Assembly: GCF_018131225.1 (NCBI RefSeq) | Contig: NZ_JAFCMM010000002.1 | Span: forward strand, 930,001 to 994,000 | Reading direction: 5' to 3' | From: Bradyrhizobium sp. U87765 SZCCT0048 | Lineage (GTDB): Bacteria > Pseudomonadota > Alphaproteobacteria > Rhizobiales > Xanthobacteraceae | Length of the DNA stretch: 64,000 nucleotides | Part shown: positions 1-8,149 of the stretch, in pieces | Numbering within the stretch: the stretch's first letter is position 1 | How the letters are laid out: the number at the start of each line of letters is the position of its first letter | The notes under the pieces: model-generated | Told to the model about the DNA's origin: nothing | Databases searched by the model: none | Seen by the model: only the letters and a program-made list of their open reading frames with translations | Translations under genes and position numbers: made by a program

Positions 1-1049
1 CCGCGCTCGATGTCGTCCTGCTCGGCCTGTTCAGCCAGGTGCTGGTATCGTGGGGCGCGATGGCCAACGGCACCGTCGTCGGCGCGGCATTCGCCGGGCT
101 GCCAGCCCGCGACCTCGGCATCCACAGTGCCATGCTGAGCGCGCCGCTGCTTCTGGTCTGGCTCGTGCTGTTCTGGCGCATGACTGCACGCGCGGGGCTG
201 ACCAATTCCGTTCGCAACTCCGCGACGGAATTGGCGACCCTTGTCATCGCCGTCGGCCTGCTGCTGCTGGCCAATGCACAGTTCGGCCCGGAGATCGCCG
301 GCATGGCGGCCCTGGCTCCGCTGATTCTGCTGCAGTTCTGGCGCAACGAGCGCCCCGACGCGGCGCGCTGGCGCGCGATGCTGCAGATCGGCCTTCCGTA
401 CGCCATTCTGATCGCTGGCCTCGCCGCCAGCCGCGGCATTCCACTGCTCAACGAGTGGCTGCGAGCCGCGGGAACGCTCCGCCCGTTCGCCGCAGTTCCG
501 GCGTGGTCGCCTTTCCTGCATCCGGGCTCGTGGCTGGCTGCCGTCGGAATTGCGACGGCGCTGCTGACCGGCCGCCTGCGCGACGTCCCGCATGCCATGC
601 GCATGGCCCTTGTCCGGGGACGGAGCTCGGTCACGACGATCGCGATCTACATGGTCGTCGCCCAGATCATGTCGGATGCCGGCATGGCGGCGGCGCTCGC
701 CGCCGGTCTCGGCGCCGCGCTCGGCCCATTCGCCGTGGTCGCGACGCCCTGGCTCGCGGGGGCTTTCGGCTTCCTGACGGGAAGTAGCAACGCCTCGAAC
801 GGACTGCTGATGGCGTCCCAGGTCAACCTGTCGACCTCAACGCCGGTCCCTGCGATCTGGATCGCCGCCCTGCAGAACAGCGCCGCCGCCGCGCTGACCA
901 TGCTGTCGCCGGCCCGGATCGCCATGGGGTGCGCGCTGGTGAAGCAGAAGGAACTGGAGGCGCAGGTCTACCGCAACAGCTGGGGCCTCGGCGCCGCGCC
1001 GCTCATCGCCCTGTCGGCGCTGGCGGCCGCGTGGGTACTGCTCGCCTGA
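1..1049 (+). CDS. L-lactate permease family protein, 3' part
   Basis: The frame is open from the left edge of the window, so the 5' part of the gene is missing and about 349 C-terminal residues are seen. The protein is almost entirely hydrophobic helices with short charged loops, as expected for a polytopic inner-membrane carrier. The segment GFLTGSSNASNGLLMASQ near residue 260 of the visible part resembles the conserved Gly/Ser/Asn motif of the LctP lactate permease family, which imports L-lactate or glycolate with protons. The gene ends at a TGA stop and no partner gene is visible downstream. Family assignment rests on this motif and topology; the exact substrate cannot be read from the sequence. 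Confidence 0.8.
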   Translation, partial: ALDVVLLGLFSQVLVSWGAMANGTVVGAAFAGLPARDLGIHSAMLSAPLLLVWLVLFWRMTARAGLTNSVRNSATELATLVIAVGLLLLANAQFGPEIAGMAALAPLILLQFWRNERPDAARWRAMLQIGLPYAILIAGLAASRGIPLLNEWLRAAGTLRPFAAVPAWSPFLHPGSWLAAVGIATALLTGRLRDVPHAMRMALVRGRSSVTTIAIYMVVAQIMSDAGMAAALAAGLGAALGPFAVVATPWLAGAFGFLTGSSNASNGLLMASQVNLSTSTPVPAIWIAALQNSAAAALTMLSPARIAMGCALVKQKELEAQVYRNSWGLGAAPLIALSALAAAWVLLA

Positions 1050-1438
1050 TCCGCGGTCGGCGCACGGTCAGCACTGAAAATCTTGACACTTCCCGCGCCC
1101 AGACCGGGGCACCTTGATGAGGCGCAGCTCCGGGCCAACGCTGTCAGCTGCCCTCTCACCCCGAGCATGAGGAGTTCATGCGCCTGCTGCAGACCACGCC
1201 GGAATTCGACGAACCGCGCCTGCTGCCAGGTGCGAGCCTTGTGACCATGCGCGGGGCACTGCCGTTCGGCAGGCGAGGCGGCATAGCGCGTGCTGCGGCG
1301 TTCATGACACGGCGACAACGAGGCTGAATTCCAATCTTCAGGTGTTTCAACGCGGTTTGTTAACCGTACGCGCGGCGCCCGCCCATGTTTCCGCTCGCCA
1401 TTAAGTGTTGAAACAGCATGCTCCAGTAGCAAGCCGTC
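1050..1438. other. Intergenic region, no gene seen
   Basis: This 389-bp stretch separates the permease from the GGDEF gene. Open frames crossing it on either strand are arginine-rich shadows and lack a plausible start. I see no clear terminator hairpin or RNA gene in it; the promoter of the GGDEF gene presumably lies near its 3' end. Confidence 0.4.
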
Positions 1439-2677
1439 ATGACTGCGGACACGAGACAATACAGCCTTCCGCGCTGGCGTTTGACGCGCTGGCTGGCGGA
1501 GTGCGGACAGGGCGTTCCCGAGGACATCCGGATCGCCCTCGTCGGCAATCTGTTCGGCTCGCTGTCGGTCTTCACGGGCGGCACGCTCAACACGCTGGCT
1601 GTCGCCGCGGTCATCGCCATTCATTCGCCGACGGTGCCACTGATCACCTGGCTCGTCCTCGAGCTCACGATCTGCACGACCCGACTGGTGGTGCTGATCA
1701 TCGCGCGCCGCCGGGCGCTCGCCCACCGCCCGACCCCCACCGACCTCAACATTCTGCTGTCCGCGGCCTGGAGCGCCGGGGTCGGTTACGGCGTCGTCGC
1801 CAGCCTCGCCTCCGGCGACTGGGTGGTGGCGACCCTCGCCTGCCTGTCCGCGGGCGCCATGGTCGGCGGCATCTGCTTCCGCAACTTCAGCGCCCCTCGT
1901 CTGTCAGCCACCATGATCGTGCTGAGCATGGGGCCGGCGCTGCCCGGCGCGCTCATCGCCGGCGAACCGCTGATGCTGATCGTCGCGCTGCAGATCCCGC
2001 TCTATCTCGTCGCCATGACCATGGCCTGCTTTCGGCTCAACAAGATGCTGATCGCGACCATGACCGCCGAGCGCGAGAAGGACTATCACGCACGGCACGA
2101 TCCGCTCACCGGCCTTGCCAACCGCGCCGAACTGATGAGCGCGCTCAGAAACTGGCAGATGGTGCGCGGCGTCCGCGGCGAAACCTTCGCCGTTCTGTAT
2201 CTCGACCTCGATGGCTTCAAGACCGTCAACGACAGCCATGGGCATGCGGCGGGCGACCGGCTGCTCCAGGCGGTCGCCGGGCGGATGCGCCACGTACTGC
2301 GCGACGGCGACCTGCCCGCCCGCATCGGCGGCGACGAGTTTGTCGTGCTCGCGGCGGTCGACGCCGCCGGCGAGGCGACCACGCTGGGACAGCGGCTGAT
2401 CGATGCCATCGGCGCGCCTTACGAGCTTGGCCTTGGCCGGACGACCGATGTCGGCGTCAGCATCGGCATCGCCATCGCACCGGAGTGCGGCGGCGAGGCG
2501 GAAGACCTGCTGGCGGCCGCCGACGCCGCGCTCTACATCGCCAAGTCCGCCGGCGGTTCACGCTGCCGGCTGGCCTCGATCGACGCGGACCTCCGCACGC
2601 GCCTCCAGCATCCTTCGGTGACGTCCGCGGCATCCCCCGCCACCGACCGCCCGGCGCCCACCCGGCACGCCCGCTGA
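1439..2677 (+). CDS. Membrane-bound diguanylate cyclase (GGDEF)
   Basis: The 412-aa protein has about six hydrophobic segments between residues 30 and 205, then a C-terminal GGDEF domain. The active-site loop GGDEF is intact at about residues 297-301. Five residues upstream is RDGD, which fits the RxxD inhibitory I-site, so the enzyme should make cyclic di-GMP from two GTP at the cytoplasmic face and be product-inhibited. The HDPLTGLANR motif that opens the domain is present at about residue 220, and there is no EAL domain. The N-terminal membrane region resembles the sensor part of other alphaproteobacterial GGDEF proteins, with no recognisable ligand domain. It is probably a single-gene unit. 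Confidence 0.9.
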   Translation: MTADTRQYSLPRWRLTRWLAECGQGVPEDIRIALVGNLFGSLSVFTGGTLNTLAVAAVIAIHSPTVPLITWLVLELTICTTRLVVLIIARRRALAHRPTPTDLNILLSAAWSAGVGYGVVASLASGDWVVATLACLSAGAMVGGICFRNFSAPRLSATMIVLSMGPALPGALIAGEPLMLIVALQIPLYLVAMTMACFRLNKMLIATMTAEREKDYHARHDPLTGLANRAELMSALRNWQMVRGVRGETFAVLYLDLDGFKTVNDSHGHAAGDRLLQAVAGRMRHVLRDGDLPARIGGDEFVVLAAVDAAGEATTLGQRLIDAIGAPYELGLGRTTDVGVSIGIAIAPECGGEAEDLLAAADAALYIAKSAGGSRCRLASIDADLRTRLQHPSVTSAASPATDRPAPTRHAR

Positions 2678-3193
2678 CGGCACACCGGCGTCATCAACGC
2701 CGAGCATCCAGCCGGATGCAGAACACCACCACGCCGATGCACAGCAGCGCGAGGGGCACGGCCGTCGGCGCCACATGGGTGACGTTTTCCAGACCGGCAG
2801 GCCTGCCGAAGCAGCGCGCTTTCATCGACATCGTGGTGCGCAACCTCCTCGCTGCACAGGCTCGGGGCCGCATGCCGTTGTCGCTGGCGGCACGATGACC
2901 GGCTCGCACCAATTCCACCCTGGACCGCAACGACACAGGCTCCGCGAAAACGTCAGGCCAAGCGCGCGGTGACGATAACGGTGGAGAGAACGTGCCGCTC
3001 TGTCATGACCGGCGGCGATGCTTGCACCAGCCCTGATGTCCCGATAGCGCCTGCCGACGTTCCGTTGCCGAAACCGAACCCGCGGATTTGTTCCACAACA
3101 GATGCCAAAAGAATGGGAGCAAGACCGACTCCGAAATGCCGCAATTCCCCGTGGAACTAGCGGCATACTTAGTTCAGTTGCCGGGAGGAATTC
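2678..3193. other. Intergenic region, possible decayed coding remnant
   Basis: This 516-bp stretch has no convincing gene. On the minus strand, around 2694-2790, an open frame ends in a hydrophobic stretch followed by RLDARR, which looks like the C-terminal membrane helix of a protein but has no credible N-terminal part. The last 20 bases hold a strong ribosome binding site (GGGAGGAATTC) for the next gene. Confidence 0.3.
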
Positions 3194-3766
3194 ATGGCGT
3201 TTGACAGCCTGGCTGCGGTGTCGTTGCTGCAGCGCAAGCACTCCATCAGCAGTGAGAACGCCGAGGAGATGAAGCGGCGCGCGTTCCGGCACGTCTACCT
3301 CCGGGAGCACCACACCTACGCGACGGAGGAGCTGTTGAGGCTGATGGCGGTGTTCGACAAGCTGCTGTTCTCGATCGTGTTCGAAAGGAAGAGCCCCACG
3401 GCAGAACTTCTCAACAGGCGCGTCCGTGAAAAATGCGGCATCTCGAAGCCGACCGCGCGCGTCTGGATCCAGACAGCGGTCAGTCGCCTGGAGATGATGA
3501 CGGAAACGCCCGACGGCACCTACCAGATCTATACGTTCAACCGTGCGCAGGAAGGAAATGCGCGCGCCTACCAGAAGTATGTCGCCGAGATCATTCCCGA
3601 CATCGTGCGCTTGCAGCTCGACAATCCCGACGACGCCAACGCCGGGCGCCATTTGCTGGAGGAAACGGCCCAGGCAATCTATTTCAATGTCGTGGCCGAG
3701 TTCGACGCTGACCAGCAAAGAGCAAATAGCAAAAGACAAATCATAGCTCACAGTCCGAACCACTGA
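3194..3766 (+). CDS. Hypothetical protein, 190 aa
   Basis: The start is well supported by GGGAGG about 7 bases upstream of the ATG. The predicted protein is soluble, mixed-charge and mostly helical. Residues about 75-105 (motif CGISKPTARVWIQTAV) could form a helix-turn-helix, so a DNA-binding or regulatory role is possible. I do not recognise the family. The gene stands alone between two intergenic gaps, and its composition is like that of the surrounding chromosome but somewhat less GC-rich. Antisense frames over it are shadows. Confidence 0.6.
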   Translation: MAFDSLAAVSLLQRKHSISSENAEEMKRRAFRHVYLREHHTYATEELLRLMAVFDKLLFSIVFERKSPTAELLNRRVREKCGISKPTARVWIQTAVSRLEMMTETPDGTYQIYTFNRAQEGNARAYQKYVAEIIPDIVRLQLDNPDDANAGRHLLEETAQAIYFNVVAEFDADQQRANSKRQIIAHSPNH

Positions 3767-3839
3767 GAGCTTCCATCGTTTGTGGCAAGGTGACCTGACG
3801 GCTCGCGATCAATCCGCGAGCCAGTCAGGAGGTGTCACG

Positions 3840-4142
3840 ATGCGTGGGAAGATTGCAGTGGTTGTTGTGGCGGTCGCGCTGTTGTCGTCGGCGAGGGCTG
3901 AACGGATCGAAGCGACGGCCCGGCCCGCTGGCGTCAGCAACACGAAATGCATGGCCTGGTATCAGCCGGTCTGCGGTTCGCTCGACAACAAGCGGCGGGA
4001 ATTCAGCAATGCCTGCTTCGCTCGCACAGCCGGCGCCAGCGACATCGCGCCGGGAAAGTGCAGCCCCCGCGGCGATTCGCTGAGTGGTCCCTATCCGTGG
4101 CCGTGGCCCTGGAAGGCCAGCGCGCCGGACGACCGCGAATAG
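3840..4142 (+). CDS. Small secreted protein with Kazal-like cysteine pattern
   Basis: I place the start at 3840 rather than at the upstream in-frame start because CAGGAGGTG lies 8 bases before this ATG and a clean signal peptide follows (MRGKIAVVVVAVALLSSARA, cleavage after Ala-20). The mature protein of about 80 residues contains CMAWYQPVCG, then a Cys in NACFA, then GKC, a spacing seen in Kazal-type serine-protease-inhibitor domains. It ends in a Pro/Trp-rich tail. The role is probably periplasmic; the inhibitor function is inference from the cysteine pattern only. Three small membrane proteins follow on the same strand and may share its transcript. Confidence 0.65.
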   Translation: MRGKIAVVVVAVALLSSARAERIEATARPAGVSNTKCMAWYQPVCGSLDNKRREFSNACFARTAGASDIAPGKCSPRGDSLSGPYPWPWPWKASAPDDRE

Positions 4143-4182
4143 CAGGGCCAGACTACGCATTTCACGAAAACAAGAGGCGTGC

Positions 4183-4395
4183 ATGGAAAGCTTGATGTTC
4201 TTTGGCGTGCTGATCGTCGTCGCAGTGCTGGTCGGCAGCTTCTTCGCTCGCTTGCTGGAGTGGGAGCCTGACGAAGGAGGATACAGGCCCGACCTGGACG
4301 CGAAGAAGAAGGGCTTTGACCATTCGGAGAACCACACCTTCGACCATTCGAGCCATTGGCACCATCATCACCACGATCACAGCCAGAATTTCTAG
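4183..4395 (+). CDS. Small membrane protein with histidine-rich tail
   Basis: Starting at 4183 (weak AAGAGG upstream) the 70-aa product has one N-terminal membrane helix (residues about 4-24, FFGVLIVVAVLVGSFFARLL) and a hydrophilic C-terminal half. The end is rich in His, Asp and Ser (HWHHHHHDHSQ), a pattern suited to binding a divalent metal ion. No family is recognised. It lies 40 bp downstream of the Kazal-like gene and 55 bp upstream of another small membrane protein gene. Confidence 0.55.
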   Translation: MESLMFFGVLIVVAVLVGSFFARLLEWEPDEGGYRPDLDAKKKGFDHSENHTFDHSSHWHHHHHDHSQNF

Positions 4396-4450
4396 GCACG
4401 ACGCGCCGGTGCCACGGCCGGCGGGCGGGTCGCATGATCATGAGGAACGG

Positions 4451-4648
4451 ATGAAAGAGATCTCTGCATTGATTCTGATCGCGCTCCTCGGATGGGGCGC
4501 CTGGAGCATCGACTCGTCCGAGGATTCATTCGAGACAGCTTGCGTCGCCAAGGGGGGCACGGTCGTCAGCAAGCCCTTTGTTCTCAGCGGCGGCGCCGCG
4601 CGCGAGGGCATTTTCGGTCGGAGCCGGAGCTGCGAGGTCGGGAAATGA
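4451..4648 (+). CDS. Small exported or membrane protein, 65 aa
   Basis: A start at 4451 gives a product with a short hydrophobic N-terminus (MKEISALILIALLGWGAWSI) that can act as a signal anchor, followed by about 45 residues with two cysteines (ETACVA and RSCEV). It overlaps the next gene by an ATGA junction at 4645-4648, so the two are probably translationally coupled. The function is unknown. Confidence 0.5.
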   Translation: MKEISALILIALLGWGAWSIDSSEDSFETACVAKGGTVVSKPFVLSGGAAREGIFGRSRSCEVGK

Positions 4649-4791
4649 CGTTCTTGCAACGCACGGCCTTGTACCTGTCTTCCGCAGTCGTCGCCTTTGC
4701 GCTTCTGTGGCTCTGGTGGCATCTGCCGCCGGTCGCGTGCAACAAGGATGGCCTGAACCTGCAGGGGTGCTACTACGCCAGCCGTCATTGA
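4645..4791 (+). CDS. Small membrane protein, 48 aa
   Basis: The ATG at 4645 overlaps the stop of the preceding gene (ATGA). The product has one membrane helix (residues about 9-27, with LLWLWW) and a short tail with two cysteines (VACNKDGLNLQGCYY). The coupling and the shared one-helix, two-cysteine layout with the previous gene suggest that they act together, perhaps as a disulfide-linked pair outside the cytoplasm; this is inference. No known family. Confidence 0.45.
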   Translation: MTFLQRTALYLSSAVVAFALLWLWWHLPPVACNKDGLNLQGCYYASRH

Positions 4792-5069
4792 CGCGCCCGT
4801 CGCCGGTCGGCATCGCAGGGGTGCACCACCTGCTTTGTGGAGCTCGACGACCGGCGATCTTGCGGACAGTCATGTCGGCCCGGCGCTGTCTGCCTGGTCC
4901 GGGCTTCCGCATACGACGGACGCAAGAAGGTGCAGGCCTCACACCCGCGCAACGACGATCGATGTCAGTGGAGATACAACCGCCTCAACGCATCGTTGCC
5001 GGCGGGAATGGGATTCGGGATTGATCTGAATTGGTTTTCTTAATTCAGAACAATGCCTTGCAGGATATC

Positions 5070-5085
5070 CTGGCGGAGAGAGCGG
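5070..5085 (+). repeat. attL, direct repeat of the tRNA-Ser 3' end
   Basis: The 16 bases CTGGCGGAGAGAGCGG match 26986-27001 exactly and in the same orientation. The next bases (TAACGAACCCC versus GATTCGAACCC) keep only partial similarity. There is no tRNA gene here, so this is the displaced end copy made by integration. Confidence 0.85.
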
Positions 5086-5237
5086 TAACGAACCCCAGTC
5101 CCGTACCTTGCCCTTGATTTGTTTAAGATTTTAGGCTCGCTTACCTCAGAATGTGTACATGTGCGTGTTAGATTGTCAACGCTGCTTCGAAGGAGAGGCC
5201 GGCACCCGCGACGGTGAGAACGAGCAGAACGGTCTAA

Positions 5238-5477
5238 TGTCGCCCGCTCGGCGCCGATCGGCGCTGTCAAGGCGTCGAAGGGACGACTGTTGGCAGCACC
5301 GCCGACCAGGTGTTCGCGGCCTGCGGCGGCGACGCGCGGGAAGCGGTGAAGGCGCTCATCGTGGCCAACCACTTTCTCGAGGCCCAGCTCGACGGGCTCC
5401 GGAGGAAGGTCTCGACCGGCTACGCCCGCGGGCGGCTTCCAGGAGGGCGCGAACCGAGGGGTGACCCAGATGACTGA
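5238..5477 (+). pseudogene. Remnant of a short island-associated protein
   Basis: From about 5283 the frame reads TTVGSTADQVFAACGGD, then AVKALIVANHFLEAQL and VSTGYARGR, which looks like a real helical protein and resembles a short conserved protein often found near recombinase genes in rhizobial islands (from memory of the family). The frame has a stop at 5235-5237 and no start codon upstream of the conserved part, so the 5' end appears lost. It ends at TGA 5475-5477, overlapping the next remnant. Confidence 0.45.
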
Positions 5478-5574
5478 CGTGACCTATTACGTCGCTCTAC
5501 CGTTCGTTTTCTCCGACGATGGCGTGGCTGCCGGCGAGGCGGTCGAGTGGGGTCGACGCAGGTATCGATATTAA
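5470..5574 (+). pseudogene. Truncated small protein (YYVALPF type)
   Basis: The ATG at 5470 overlaps the stop of the previous remnant. The product begins MTDVTYYVALPFVFSDDG and stops after 34 residues at a TAA. The N-terminus resembles a small protein of about 80 residues that commonly sits next to the previous one in Bradyrhizobium-type genomes; after residue 25 the resemblance ends in an arginine-rich tail, as if the original frame was broken. Both remnants point to an older mobile element at this end of the island. Confidence 0.4.
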
Positions 5575-6453
5575 CAAGGTAGAGGCTTGCCCGAGTTCGC
5601 CAATTATTCGGACCGCAAGCCGCTCGACCCGATGGCAGCGTTAGGCCGTCGACGCCGTGAGTGCCGTCCAGCGAGGAGACGTCACTCTGTGTTGCCGCCA
5701 CTTCAGCGTTCGGATGCAGCGACGGGCACGTCGCGCAGTCGGGACGCTTTGGGACTATCGCCCACATAGGGCTCCCGAACGACCGGGCGTAATGTAGATC
5801 TGCTGATCAAGCAGTGCTGCGCCGCGAACGTCGGCGCGGTGGAAGGAGCTCCGACTTGGCAGCCAGTCCGAGAACTAGACGAACGCAACCGTCGATTAGG
5901 AGCTCGGGTGGGATCGTCGCAGGCACTCGGCGCAACCGTCGGGACAGGGTAGATGGAACGCGCCATGGCTAACCAGTGCCGTCCTTGCGCCACGCCGAGC
6001 CATACCGGCCAGGCGCGCCTGCACAAGCCGCTGCGAGTGGATGTCGCCCACCCAGCACTCCCTCACTCAGGCCGATCCAATTGGCTGTCTCAGGACCAAA
6101 TCGCTCCGGGATGCATATGACCGCCAGACCGGTTCCTGCGCAGATCTTTTCGGGGTCTTTGGCCTTTATGCGCACCGAAGCGCTAGTAGAGGATTCCCTT
6201 GCGCGGGTCGGCGTGGCAAGCTCACGACCGAATACGCGGGAAATCGCGCACCTTTTCTTGGTGGTTTGAAGGAAGAAGCTTTTTCGAGGACGCCAGTGCA
6301 TGCCTCTAAGGCGTTTACATCGGTTTTGGCATTAGTATGCCAGTAGAGAACCGGGAGCGTGGGGCAGCGGTGCTGGCCTCAAAATCAATGAACCGCGATT
6401 GTCGGGACGGCGGATCCGTCAATTTACCTGCGGCCGAATCGAGGGGTATTTGA
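5575..6453. other. Non-coding left end of the island
   Basis: About 880 bp without a credible gene. Open frames of 60-110 codons exist on both strands but have shadow-like Arg/Pro/Ser-rich composition and no ribosome binding site. No tRNA, clear terminator or repeat was found. The region is probably decayed sequence of an earlier insertion plus the promoter of the next gene; a good GAGGGG site precedes the ATG at 6454. Confidence 0.4.
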
Positions 6454-7266
6454 ATGCTCATTGCGAAGGAATTCGAACGCATCGGGCTAGTAGTAGATGG
6501 CGTAAGGGATCAATATCGAAGCGCAAGCTACGATCCGACGATTTGGAAGATTATTACCCCGAACGGGGACGAAGTTGATTCTTACAAGTTGCCTCCAATG
6601 GGCATAGTAGAAGTCGTCTCGAAGGAGCGCTTTCGGATTCCTGTGGGGCTTTGTTGTCTGGCTCACGTCAAGACGAGCTTGTGCAATGAGGGACTTCTTA
6701 CGCTCAATACCGGGATTATTGATCCAGGTTGGAACGGTCGTGTTTCCAGCTTCATTCTCAACTTCGGCAAGGACGATCGACTTCTTCTTCAAGGAGGCGT
6801 TTTCCTGCGCGTGACGTTGCATCGCATGTCTTCTCTGAATGCGGACGATACCTTCGATTTGTTAGAAACGGATCCCCAATCCGACCGCTCATATATCGCG
6901 GAACGCAGAAGGAATATCGTGGAGCGTTTCGCACCCGAATTCCTCAATCTTCAGAAAATCGTCAAGAGCGCGGTCGCCGAGACGTTTGATAAATACAGGC
7001 AGCTCCTGATCTACTATGTGCCGATTGGCGCTGTTCTGTTGGCGCTTCTTACTTTCTTCCTAAATTTCGGCATCCTAGCGCTCGTTCAAAAGTGGGTTCA
7101 GCCCAATGACGCCGCTAAGTCCGAGCTTCTCAGAGCCTCTCTGGAAAGACGGAATGATGCCGAAGATGAACAACGCAGACTGCTATTGGAACGTCTCGAT
7201 CGGCTGGAGAAAAGGCTCAATGCAATCGGACCGCCCTCAGCACCATCGCCGCAAAATGCCAAATGA
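6454..7266 (+). CDS. Membrane-anchored dCTP deaminase/dUTPase-fold protein
   Basis: GAGGGG 8 bases upstream supports the start. Residues about 20-125 resemble the dCTP deaminase/dUTPase trimer fold: SASYDPTIW near residue 23, and GLLTLNTGIIDPGWNGRV at 80-97, matching the IDPGW strand of Dcd. However, when aligned on IDPGW, the Dcd catalytic Ser-111, Arg-115 and Glu-138 positions read Lys/Thr, Cys/Asn and Phe, so ordinary dCTP deamination is unlikely. The protein continues with a single membrane helix at about 187-211 and a C-terminal coiled coil (222-258), additions not found in housekeeping Dcd. It overlaps the thymidylate-synthase-like gene, implying joint function. A nucleotide-sensing role at the membrane is one possibility; this is inference. 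Confidence 0.65.
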   Translation: MLIAKEFERIGLVVDGVRDQYRSASYDPTIWKIITPNGDEVDSYKLPPMGIVEVVSKERFRIPVGLCCLAHVKTSLCNEGLLTLNTGIIDPGWNGRVSSFILNFGKDDRLLLQGGVFLRVTLHRMSSLNADDTFDLLETDPQSDRSYIAERRRNIVERFAPEFLNLQKIVKSAVAETFDKYRQLLIYYVPIGAVLLALLTFFLNFGILALVQKWVQPNDAAKSELLRASLERRNDAEDEQRRLLLERLDRLEKRLNAIGPPSAPSPQNAK

Positions 7267-8149
7267 CCAAACCGAAGCGCACGCGTCGTTCTCGAATGTC
7301 GATGACGTGCAGCGCTGGGCGATAGCCTCAATTTTGAAGCTTGGTAAAAGAGTCGCCCCTCGCGGAATGGGAACGATTGAACTTGCTCCGTTCACTTTCA
7401 CTCTTTCGAACCCGCGGCGACGTTGCACGGAACAGCCGGAGCGGCGATGGAGCAAAGCCCTCGCGTTTGGAGAATTCCTTTGGCACGCGGCTGCCTCGGA
7501 CGATGCTGCCGCTCTTGAATACTATGCAAGACCTTGGGCGGAATTTGCCGTCGATGGACGGATCCTGGGTAGTTGCTACGGCAAATCGATCTTCGAGCAA
7601 ACGTGGCAAAGGAAAAGTCAATGGAGCAGGTTAATCAACCTGCTAAAGTCAGATCCGCATAGTCGACGAGCTGTTTTGGACTTTCGGGTGTCGGGTGGCG
7701 ATGTTTTGAACTCGCCTGATATCGCCTGCGTTTCCTCCCTCCAATTTCTCATTCGAGATGGCAGGCTCAATGCGTTAGCAGTGCTTCGGAGTAACGATGT
7801 TATTTGGGGGCTGCCTTACGATCTTTTCGTTTTGACTATGTTTCAGGAAATGGCGGCCCAGGAGCTAGGACTCGACGTGGGGTGGTATAATCACCATGTC
7901 GCTTCCATGCACATCTATGAACGGCATATTGACCTTGCGAGACAGATTCTCGCTGGTGCGGAATTTGCTTCCTCGGAGATGCAGCCCCTGGGTGACATTT
8001 CGGAGCTTCCGGATGTTATCTCGGCGGAACGAGATATCAGAAATGGCTCAGTACCTGATCTCAGCAGGATCACTTCGAAATACTGGTTAGAGATGATCGG
8101 CGTCTTGATGGACTTCCAAGGCAAGAAGCAGGCTCAATCGTCGGCCTAA
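7256..8149 (+). CDS. Thymidylate synthase family protein, predicted dCMP-type
   Basis: The 297-aa product has the core of the ThyA fold: a paired Arg (SRRAV), the nucleophile Cys in PDIACVSSLQF, the phosphate-binding RS of LRSNDV, and the MHIYERH motif holding the His and Tyr that bind the deoxyribose. At the site that chooses the base, GLPFN of ThyA reads GLPYD, so the Asn that recognises dUMP is an Asp. The same change occurs in dCMP hydroxymethylases, so dCMP is the likely substrate for methylation or hydroxymethylation. The His after the nucleophile and the Gln before RS are also replaced. The start at 7256 overlaps the previous gene by 11 bases; an alternative ATG at 7220 has a better GGAG site. 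It converges on vsr with a 4-base overlap of stops. Confidence 0.75.
   Translation: MPNDQTEAHASFSNVDDVQRWAIASILKLGKRVAPRGMGTIELAPFTFTLSNPRRRCTEQPERRWSKALAFGEFLWHAAASDDAAALEYYARPWAEFAVDGRILGSCYGKSIFEQTWQRKSQWSRLINLLKSDPHSRRAVLDFRVSGGDVLNSPDIACVSSLQFLIRDGRLNALAVLRSNDVIWGLPYDLFVLTMFQEMAAQELGLDVGWYNHHVASMHIYERHIDLARQILAGAEFASSEMQPLGDISELPDVISAERDIRNGSVPDLSRITSKYWLEMIGVLMDFQGKKQAQSSA

Noticed and set aside
2822..3763. Minus-strand open frame covering the 190-aa gene
   Set aside because: It has no motif and biased composition, while the plus-strand gene has a strong ribosome binding site.
6454..7266. Housekeeping dCTP deaminase
   Set aside because: The fold motif is present but the catalytic Ser, Arg and Glu are not, and a membrane helix and coiled coil are added.
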